A DNA stretch of 64,000 nucleotides, taken from positions 1,043,184 through 1,107,183 of the forward strand of contig OX030970.1 of assembly GCA_943735955.1 (NCBI GenBank), in the 5' to 3' direction. The stretch's first letter is position 1. Every line of letters begins with the position of its first letter. Of the stretch, positions 40,803-51,500 are shown piece by piece. The stretch is from Piscicola geometra (lineage: Eukaryota; Annelida; Clitellata; Hirudinida; Piscicolidae). The notes beneath the pieces were generated by a model that had not been told where the DNA came from, searched no databases, and was given only the letters and a program-made list of their open reading frames with translations. Made by a program: the position numbers and the translations under genes.

Positions 40803-42321
40803 TTGGGTGGGTAGGATCAGATGAGTATGTGATGGGGGGAATGGGGATAAGTGATAGGTAAACAGGAATGAATTGTGGGTGGATGAGGGAATGAATAGAG
40901 TGATGTAGTAAAAAGCCTTTGCCCAAACAGAACCTTGGAGAATATCTTGAAAGTGTTGTAAGCTTCAGAGGGCGTCCTGTAGAGGTTTGGAGAGATGGTG
41001 TGCACAAAGTGAGAGTCGGTCCACTCCCTCCACTTCTTCACCTCCTGGATGGGTGGTGTTGGGGTGGGAAGAAGAAGAAAGAAAAGATGGAAAGGGGGAT
41101 CAAAGATATGATTCAGGTGGTGGAGGATGGTTGAGGTGAATTTTCAGGATGATTCTTGATGTACCAGAAAATCTTTTGGTGCCTCCTTGTCTTCTCCGTA
41201 CATTATGCTGTACCTGTGGAATACAGCTTGAAAAAGTTACTTCGGATATTTATTAAAAATTTTAAAATAATGAATAAAAAATATTTAAATAATCATTTTA
41301 AATAATAAATACAATTTATTTTTATAAACCCTCAGCCCATCCATTAAAATTGTATTCCCCAATACCCCCAAACGCACCTATTAGCCACCTCATAGACCAC
41401 TTTCCCCTTCTTATTCGTATCCTCAATGGTGGGATAGAAGTCGGAAATGGCGGATAGGGATGTTTCGGGATGGATGGTCGATGTTTGGAGACAAGATATA
41501 ATGGCTGAGCTGTCTTTAAGCATTACTATTTCCCCTGTTTGCTCATTTCTAACCATTAGGATGGGGACCTTGGTTTTGGAAATTAAAGAAAATGAAAAAT
41601 TATTTGGAAGGTAATAGTATAACAAATTTAAAATCTTAAGCTAATTATAATAAAGTTTTGAATAAAAATGGAAATATTAAAAATAATTTAGTGGAAATAA
41701 TAATAATAAGTTAAATACACCTTTTTGTAACCCTGTGCCCATTTAATTTCCTTCCTGGTGAGACTATTCACTTCAACAATGTCGTAAGAGAAGCCATTGT
41801 AGTCAAGATATGCCCTCACCTTTGCAGAACAAAAATAGGATATAAATAAGTTCTGCTTGTATGTTTAAGCAATTTAAATCAAATTTTTAGATTCAAAAAT
41901 AATTTAAAATTGGAACCTTGCAACAAAATGGACAGCTCTGGTACTGAAAAAATGTGAGTTTGTATTTTCCCTTGTCTGAGTTACTGCGTATCTTTCTGGT
42001 AGGTTTGATGCTCAAATACTCTTTGAATTTGTGGCCATTATCTTCTTCCAAAGCCAAAACTTTTGAGAAAGAACATACGATGGGAAGAAATGAATCTTTG
42101 TTTTTATTGATTTTGTAAGTACTGTACACCCCTAAGCCAGTAACCGCAGCGAAAATGATCCTTAAGTTCGGACGATTCTTACTAAGCGACCACCAGGTAC
42201 TATAATTTACTGATCTTGAATTATTGGAAGCAGCATTTTTAAAACCATTATTTGAAAAAATTTGGTTGTGAAAGTTGAATCTAGAATAGCTTTTGAATGT
42301 ATTTAAACAGCGAACCGACAT
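40204..42321 (-). CDS. PTGES2: Prostaglandin E synthase 2 (membrane-associated)
   Basis: A glutaredoxin/GST-fold protein that in mammals isomerises prostaglandin H2 to E2 in vitro and also binds haem. Six exons, high to low: 42321-41917, 41819-41721, 41568-41378, 41213-41165, 41044-40934, 40635-40204; 428 residues (human about 377), all junctions in phase. The N-terminus is Ser/Asn/Arg-rich and could be a mitochondrial leader; a hydrophobic anchor follows (about 53-71). The thioredoxin-like domain carries the active-site pair CPFC at about 130-133, right at the exon 1/2 boundary. The GST C-domain shows ISPNLYRTPSEA and FMGGPKPNLADLSVYGVL, both typical of the family. It ends opposite RECQL5 and starts 267 bp after the channel gene's stop on the same strand. 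Intron 5 is rich in GGTTGGGTGG repeats on the + strand. Identity is secure; enzymatic activity is inferred. Confidence 0.95.
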
Positions 42322-42550
42322 CGCAGTTAAATGTTATGTAAGAATCTAAACTTAAAACTTTTAGTTTTTATTTAACGCCAACTTGGTAATACAACATTAC
42401 AACATGAAAATGTTTGAAAATTATATATTTTATTTTTCAGTTTTTTTCAAAGTGAAAAATCAAATTTTGCAATATATCACGACGTTTTAATAACTAATGC
42501 AAGCTGTTACATCAAAGTATTTGAAATCATGGTCTAAAAAATAGTTTCTA

Positions 42551-42556
42551 TTTATT
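42551..42556 (-). promoter_or_regulatory. AATAAA poly(A) signal of the channel gene
   Basis: TTTATT on the + strand reads AATAAA on the minus strand, 32 bp past the DEG/ENaC stop codon. Confidence 0.45.
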
Positions 42557-42587
42557 TTAATTCATTTTTAAAATTCAAATAAACTCA

Positions 42588-45500
42588 AAAAATAGTTTTG
42601 AAGTACTTCTCTTTGATGTAAATGGCTACAAAATCGATGGTTTCACAGAAGCTCAGAATGCTGGCTCCCAACAGAAGACTCATCACAGAGCCTATCTGGC
42701 TGAACAAGACTAACCCTTTGGAATAGTTTTAAAATTATTTTCAATAACATTTATTGAGTTTTTCATTTTAAAATGTATTTACTGATTTAGAAGAATACAC
42801 TTTCTAGCCAATTGAGACAAATGAAATGTTAAGTAATATTTGTTATACCCTCTAACATCGCCTTGACACCACATCCACTACATCTAAAATTAATTTCCAC
42901 CTTCCACTCACCTGTCATGGAAGCACGCTGTTGCACCTTCTTATACTTGATCTCTTTGAAGAAAATGTCCAGTTTGATCATGTTTTTTCTGCGACGTTTA
43001 TGACGTTTGTCAGATGAAGGACAAGAAATTTAAGCAGAAAAGGTAATGCTTATTCACTTAATCTCAACAGTTATTGGTTCAGATTATTTTATAAATGTTT
43101 TTACAAAAATATTTTTTTAAATTATTAAAAAACCAACCTGAAAAAGTCGCTATCTAAATCGAAATCCTCAGTTGACGAAACCAATTGAGCTTTAAAATGA
43201 TCCAAACCATTTAAAAACTTTTCAAAATCATCTGAGATTCCTTTCCTAACAGTCTCTAGCGCCACTATATACTGCTCGTAAAGTATCTTAACCACCTCTA
43301 CACTGGCAGTTTCCAGCAGTATTTCAAGTCTGGCGATTTCTTTTTCTAACTTTTCCATCAGTTCCTGGTGGTCGTTAGATTTTGAGAGGGTGATTGGATA
43401 GGTGGTGAGGGAGTGAGTGGATAGCTGCTGAGGTGGTGAGTGGATAGGGGGTGAAAAAGTTGTGGAATCATGAGAAGATGATGAAAAGGTGGTGGATGGA
43501 TGGTGAGTGGTGGTAAATAGAAGATGGTGTTGAGTGAGTGGTGAAAGATGAAAAAACGTATTGAAATAAGATACATAAATGGATAAATCATAAAATAAAA
43601 AACAAACTTTATCCAAAAGATCCACAATCGACTGATCGTAGCCATTTTCGTGAAACATTTTCAAATGATTTCTCGCCATCTTGAGAATATTTGAATTACT
43701 TGCCGTGTGTTTATCCATGCATGGAAGTTCAAGAGCTATGATGGTTTCGTAGCATTTGATGATGTTGAAGCTAAGAGATGAAACCTGAGGGGATGATGAT
43801 GATGCTGGTGGTGCTGATGATGGTGTTGCTGATGATAATGATGATGATAATTAAACAACCAAGAACCTTGAAGGCATAGTCTTCCAGGATGCTTTGGAAG
43901 GAGTTGTGTTTGACCTCGACAGAGTTCACGGCTTCTTTGACCACCGGAGAGTGCAACAGGAAGTCGATCAAGTCGTCTTTTGTGATCTTTTTATCGATAA
44001 AAAACGCGATTTTTTCCGATATTTTCCCAAATTCTTTTTTGAAGTCTTCTCTCAACTCGTTCGCTCGCTCAGATATTCCTTTTAGGCTGATTTGGTTAAT
44101 ATCGTGAAAATAATTCGTCGCGGAGTTTAGATAGACCTTCAACATGGCGAAGCGTATATCGGAAACTGTCATGGCGGCGTATGTGAGTTCGTTCGAAATA
44201 GGCCAATCACAGGGCTGGAAATTGGGTGAGAAAAACAAAGACGAGACTGGATTGGTTAGAGCTGCCACGTACTCTTCAATGTTTGAATAGACGTATAACT
44301 TCTCTGACCAATCAGTCTTCGGGGCGGTGTATCGGTTAAGTGCGAGGGAAAGCTTGTTGATGGTTTTATCAACCCAGATTTTGGAGAATTCTTTCAAGAT
44401 GGCGATGCATTCTCGTTCGTTTGAGGTGAAGAGGAAGTACTCGAAAGTGGTGTTACCAAAGATACTTTTAGATTTTTCGAGTCTTTTTGCCGCCAAATTG
44501 TTCAGTTCTTCTACCGCGATTGGAATGAAATGCTGTTTGTGGTAGTTTTGGTGGTTGTGGTGATGGTTGTGGTGGTAGTTAGTGGTGGTTGTGGTGGTTT
44601 TTGGTGGTAGTTAGTGATGGTTGTGGTGGTTTTTGGTGGTAGTTAGTGGTGGTTGTGGTGGTTTTTGGTGGTAGTTAGTGATGGTTGTGGTTTTTGTATT
44701 TTGGTGGAAAGTGATTTGAAGAGAGTGTAGACATAGCTTGAGGTGGCTGTTGGTGAAAAAAACAACAAAACTTTGAAGCAAAAAAAACATTTCCAAAGCA
44801 CCTTGGCTGTGTTCAAATGCGACTTCTTGACTCCCAGGAAGGTGGATGGAAATAGGTCATAGCACGAGTAAAAATCGTTCCAAGTTTTTCCGGAAATTTT
44901 AATCAGGCCGTTTCCTTTTGTTTCTGAACCATTTCCGTTTTGTTTTGAATCATTTTTATTTGTATTCAAACTGGGTCTTGTTTCTTCTCTTTTTGCACAT
45001 TTCTTTAGCAGAGACTTTATACGTGTATCTACGGTGATGTGACAATCTTCTTTCGTCTCATCATCATCATCACCAGAAGTATCATCATCATCAGCCCCAT
45101 CATCCAGGAGCGGCGATCTGCGGAAAATTTTGGGGGGTCCTTCCCAGGGTTGGAATCAAAGAACCGGTATCGACCAATACAGTAAAAGCGATACTATTTA
45201 GTATTGTTTACTGGAGTGAAAATTATTTTTGTATCAACTCCTAATATTTGTATCACCAAACATAAAAAAAAAGTTTGATACTCAATAAAAATACTTTTCT
45301 ATTGCCACTATGAGCGATTTGAAGAAAAACAATTGCGATTTTAGTACTTTTTATTATTTTTCATCTATATAAATTCAATTACAACTAGCCATCAACCCAT
45401 CAAATAAATTTTATAACATCTTGTTTTCCATTCATTTCTGATACAATAGTTTAAAGAAATTACAAATAGATTTAAATTTGCCAAAGTTATAAACAAATAT

Positions 45501-48500
45501 ACATATGGAGATTTTTTTGGCCCACAGTGTATATTTAGAATCTAAATATACACTGTGGGCCATTTAGATAACATAAAATACTCTCTCTGCCTGTCCTCCT
45601 GCCCTACCCCACAGCTCGTTTACTCCAATTTACAAAAAGACCCCTTCGAATGTCTGACCGACTGGCAAATTCTTTTGCTTGTCTTTTCAAATCCAGACTG
45701 TCAAGTATATCCTGATGTGCATGACAAACGGCCAGTGAATTCAAGCGAGGCTGTGTCAAAGGTGCACGCAAGCAAGTCTTAAGACGCCGCAAAGCACTAA
45801 AAGATCTTTTTGCAGTACATAACGTTATTGGACACACAAGCATCAACCTGATCAATCTTTCAACCTAAGTAGAGACCGACCGAAACAGATATTTTCATTT
45901 CGACCGAAACCGAAATTAGGCCGAGATTAAAATCTCATTTTCGGCCGAAACCGAAATTAAGCCGAAATTGAATATCAATTTTCGGCTGAAACCGAAATTA
46001 AACCGAAATTGTAATCAGATTTTCGGCCGAAACCGAAGCCGAAAGCGAAATTTTTCCAACTTTATTAAAAATGAAAAAATAGTATTTAACTATGACAATG
46101 ACAGTTTAATAAGTAAATCCAAACAAGCGTATATTTTAAGCCAAAAAAGATAAGTTTTTCAACAACAAAAAATTGTTGTTGTTGACAGGCTTTGCTTTGG
46201 TCAGACTGACATTTTGTAAAAAAACTTCCAAATAGGATTCAACGACATTCTCACAATTTCTTTTTGAATTAATTAATCGAAGCCAAATCTTCTCGTTCTT
46301 TCGACTTATATACAGTGTTTTTCAAAGAATGGATATCTAGAATTCCACATGCTTGTATATGTTATTCGAACAATTAGTCTTATGTCACCCATAAATCAAT
46401 TAACCACGATATCTAAGAGAGATGAGAATCGAACCCAAACTTAATTATTCGAGTTCGATTGAGGAACTACAGATACTTACTTTTGACAATAACATTTTTT
46501 AAAACAAATATTTTAAAAAATAGAATTTGCTTAAAAAAAGTTTGTTAAATATCATCATTGAACGTATACCAATTTACTTAAATTTCAAATACATGATTGT
46601 TGTTCCAGATGCTTGTATATGTTATTCGAATAATTAGTCTGATGACACCCATAAATCAATCAACCACGATAACTAATAGATATCTAATAGAGAATTGAAT
46701 CCGAACTTAATAGTTCAATTGAGAATACAGATATATCAGATAAACTACATAAATAAATAAAAATTTCGGTTTTTCGTTAAATATGAGATCCGTTTCGGCC
46801 GAAACCGAAATTGAGCCGAAATTACAAAATTATTTTCGGCCGAAACCGAAAAACTGCCGAAATTGTGAAATTAGATTCGGCCGAAACCGAAAAATTGCTG
46901 AAACTAAGAAAATTGACAATTTCGGCGCCGAAACCGAAACCGAACCGAATTTCGGTCGGTCTCTAAACCTAAGGAAACAGATGTCTGGCTTCCGTGATCG
47001 TAGCTTGCATTATTTTTTGCGTTTGTGCTACATTTCTGTATTCATTCTGGTCTTTAAACATAGTTAACTGTAAACAAAGACCAGTTTCATTTAACTCACG
47101 ATACTGCTTGCAAATATCATGGTTCACTTAACCAGTTAGCAACATTATCTTCAGCTGCAAGTATGAACGCAAACCAGGAGAATCTCGATTGAACCTTTCT
47201 GTGAGTTGCATGATTCCCGCCTATGTCATAGTGATAAAAAAAACTAGTTGAAGAAGTATTTCAGTAAGCAAAGAATATTTTTGTTTTAGAGAGCTATCAC
47301 TATAACTACACATACTCACAATGTATTACTGTATAAACATTTACTTTTATGCCATGGTTGACAATTATGCTCATAGCCAAATAGAAATTTTTGAATACAA
47401 AAATAGGAAAAAAGTGGGGAGGGAGGGTCCCTATTAAGGTGGACCCCCTCTGAAAAAAAGTGGGGGGGTCTTGACCCCAGGACCCCCTCAGGATCACCGC
47501 CCATGCCATCATCACTAGCAGTATCATCATCATCAGCCTCATCATCACCAGCAGTGTCATCACCATGATTAGTTTCATTTGATTTCTTGACGTTCATTTC
47601 AATTATGTTGTTCCCACTCTTTTGCATGAATGGGAAGGGGAATGGGATCTCCAGGAAAGTGCAAAGATTACTTGAAATAAATTTAAATTATTTTTTGAGA
47701 ATACTTCTGATTCAACCCGAGGAAAATTGCATAAAAGCATGGGAATACTTCTAGATTAAGTAAAAATTTATTGTTTCTAAACAGTAGAAAAAACTCTCAA
47801 AGGACGAACTTTGTAAGATCTTTGAACTTGTCGACATAGGGTTGTGGTTTTTTCACTAAGGAATTCTTGAAAAAATATTTAGTCTCCAAAACCTTAATGT
47901 CTTCTAATATCGCTTTATCTTGTGTAACCAGTTTATGTTCTATGTTAGTGATTCTATGCTTAGAAGAAATATTTGTATTATAGTCATCATCATCCTCATC
48001 ATGACATCCTTTTTCATCATTATCATCAGCACAACTTTTCTCAACATCATCATCACCACCAAAGAAACGATATATTTGTTGCAATGAATCCAAATATTTT
48101 TGTGAAATTTCAATAAATTCTTTTGCTTCTGCATGTTCTTTGAAGCCATCCTTTTGTTTTATTTTATCGTTTGCCTTCATGGCTATCTGATACTTCTTTT
48201 TTAGCCTCAAATCTGAAATAATTATTTGAAGAATGATGAATACGTTTCATTGAGTTAAAATAAAACGTGGAAAACATCAGACATAAAAAACAAAGACTTA
48301 CCTGCCCCAGCTAAAAATCCCCCACACTCCCGCTCCTAACCCTCTTCCTCAACCCCATCTCCCTTCTCAAAACACCCACTAACCTCCCCCACACCCCTTC
48401 CATTACACTCACAAGTCTTTCCATTCAGCGACTTGAACCTCTGAGCATTTATATTTGCGAGCTTCGCGAAGGAGATCTCCTCCCTGAAAGTTTTTTTCTC

Positions 48501-51500
48501 GCACGGAGATGAGCACTTGTCGATCAGGTGGCTTTCGTTCAGATCCCTCAGCTCTTCCTCGACTGGTGGAGGAGAATTCGGGTGAAAGAAGTTATTTTTT
48601 GAAAGAAAATGAGATAAATCAAGTTATTTTTGAAGAAAAAATGAGGTAAAATAAGTTTTTTTTAAATGGGGTAAAAAGAATGACTCTTTGGAAGAAAAAG
48701 GAAGGTCAATTTTTTTAAAGGTTTTAGAGTGTTAAGGTGGATATTTTTATAGGTTTAAAAGCATTTAAGAATGATAATTTAGTTATTTAATTTTTATTAA
48801 TACTCAAAAATTTATAATAAGTGAAAATTTTGGGAAAAATGTTTTGATATTGAGAGCCACATAAACCTGAGTTTTCCAGCTTTGCGCATTCAAAGGCTTG
48901 AGGAACGTTGCAAACTTTATCCTTCTTCCCACTACATCCTCCGCCTTCCATCCTCCTCTCACCATCCCCTCCCCTATCCATCCTCCTCTCACCATCCCCT
49001 CCCCTATCCATCCTCCTCTCACCATCCCCTCCCCTATCCATCCTCCTCTCACCATCCCCTCCCTCATTCACCATCATCTCACCAACCCCATTCCCACTTT
49101 CGCCATTACATTTGTCACCATGACCACCCTTTCCAGCATCACTCTCGTTCTTTCCAGCAACTTTAACCTCCTCCCTATCACTATCCCTCATTCCATCATT
49201 CATCCCACTTCCATCCCCATCACCCTCTCTTCCATCTCTCCCACCACCACTCCTCCCACCACCATCACCACGACCACTCCCACCCCCACTATCCTTCCCC
49301 TCTTCATCAAAAACAGCATTACGACAACCACACTTCTGCTCCAAAGCTTGTTGCTTGGCACGCACCAAGCAATGCGACCTGGGACTCCCCCCCACTGTAC
49401 AAATTCCATGCGGTGGGGGCAGGTTTTTGTGGTGGGTGGTCGCTATGGCAACCAGGGTGTGCGTGCCCGGCGGCACTGAAAAGCCCCATTCTTCCACTAA
49501 GGGGAATTCCTCTGGCGCGTGGACTAGGACCTTGTGACGGGGTGGGTTGGTGTGGAGATAAAATGACCTATTTTCATTAGAAAAAATTTAAAAGTGTTTT
49601 CAATTTGGAAAACACTGAAAATGTTTCTTTTGTTCATAACTTTATCATTTTGTATAATTTATTATATCTTTAAATTTAAATCATTTGATTTTATTCTTTT
49701 TTAAACATTATTTTATTAATATTTGTCTTATCTCCCTGCCACCTTAACTCCTGCATTGCTGGTGCTTTCCTTTACGTATTCGTAAGTTTCTACATTCAAT
49801 ATCAGCTTGAGAGAAAAACGAGATCCTGATGATGATGGCGATGATAATGATGATGGTGGTGGGGATGATGATGATGATAATGGCGATGATGATGATGGCG
49901 ATGATGATGATGATGATGATGATGATGGTGGTGATGATGATGATGAGAGTGATGATGATGATGATGATAATTCATCTTTCCTCACCCGGCTGATAGACTC
50001 TTTTCATGTCACTTTGGTTCCAGTTGAAGGTGTAACAAACGTGGAAAAAGCCCAACAACCTTGCCCTGATATCGAGGTCAAGGTCACAATCACGTCCTGA
50101 CCAATCACAACTGAGATGGGTGGATGGGTGGGTGGGATGAGATGGGTGGATGGGTGGGATGGTGGAGGTTGCGGAAATGATTGGAAGGGAATAGGGATAC
50201 TTTACCAGGGTGTTTATCTTGTGAACATTTATTTGATGTTTGACTTAGCTTACATTCAAGAATCGTTCACTTATTCACCCATATATCTACGTTTATTTAT
50301 CTTTAAATCTTAGTGCCCAGCCCACCCATAAACCAAACCACCAACCAACACATCAACATACCAACCAACCCACCAACCAACCAACCAACCAACCAACCAG
50401 CCAAACCACCAACCAACCAACCAACAAACCCACCCTCACACAAACACACCGATATATCAAATCTTCTTTCTGGTGGGCAAGTCTAATTATAAGTTTGTTC
50501 AAGTCAGTTTCACCAGCAATGTTGGAGCCGTTGTTGTAGTTGTGGTCAGAGTTGTTGAAATTGTTGATGTTGTTGAAGTTGTTGTTTATCGTATTGTTGT
50601 TGTTCGCTTTTAATTATATAAAAAAGTTTCTATATATTATAAAACATAAATTATTCAAATAATTAGAATATTGAAAACTAAAAAAATAAAATTTTATATC
50701 ATTATTCATAGAGGGGTACCAAAACTGTTGGCCTGGTAATAAGCAAGGACTTCATTGTAAACTCCTGCGTTCAAACTTTCGGAAAGCCTTTAGATAATCA
50801 CGAAACCAATAAAAATGTGTTTTTAAATAATATTATTTGAAATTATTAATATTTCATCTTTCTCATTTTATTATTATTGTGATTTTTTACATTTATCTTA
50901 TAGCAAACTATCTAGGGAGAACTTTAAAATAATAGAAAAAGTAGTTTATCAACAAATCTACTCATATTTAAATGTTAACTCCCTTATCCCTTATTTACAA
51001 TCTGGTTTTCGTTTAGGTCATAACTGTGAATCGTCCCTCTTAAAACTCTATAATGACCTCATTTACGCCTTTGATAATAAAAAATGTTCTGTACTTGTTT
51101 GCTTAGATTATTCGGCCGCTTTTGACACTGTAGACCACTCTTTATTACTACTATTACTAAAAAATAAATTCAATATTAAGGATTCTTCGTTTTTATGGAT
51201 TAAGTCATAATTATCTAATAGATCTGTTTACGTTTCTTTAAATCACTGTACCTCTACCCCATCTACTTACTCATATGGTGTTCCTCAAGGTTCTATTCTT
51301 GGTCCTTTGTTCTTTATTCTATACGTCTCTGAATTATCTTCTATCATTTCCTCTCATTCTCTCAACTCCCTATCCTATGCTGACGATTCGCAGTTATATG
51401 TCAGCTTCGATACATCATCATATAATACTGTTATGTCATCTATATCTTCATGTCTATTATCTATTGAAAACTGGTCTAGCTCAATGTCTTTAAAATTGAA

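Larger units (their letters stand above)
45604..47216 (-). pseudogene. Dead hAT transposase, C-terminal part
   Basis: Read on the minus strand, 47216-46974 joined to 45861-45604 gives the C-terminal third of a hAT transposase. It includes the dimerisation-domain hallmark [15 protein letters not shown] followed by [15 protein letters not shown], which resembles ZMYM1-type hAT proteins. The frame holds at least two stops (a TAA in LLTG*VNHD and a TAG in HLFP*VERL) and is split by a 1096-bp MITE. No N-terminal part or terminal repeats of this older element were identified. It lies in the DEG/ENaC intron between exons 11 and 12, in the same orientation as the host gene. Confidence 0.8.

Noticed and set aside
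47306..47497. Extension of channel exon 11 past its donor
   Set aside because: The frame runs on into GGGGTCC-rich sequence with no similarity to the channel, and a phase-compatible donor exists at 47498.
48882..49479. Pro/Ser-rich open frames on the + strand over the channel exon
   Set aside because: They are antisense shadows of DEG/ENaC exon 8 and its coding minisatellite.
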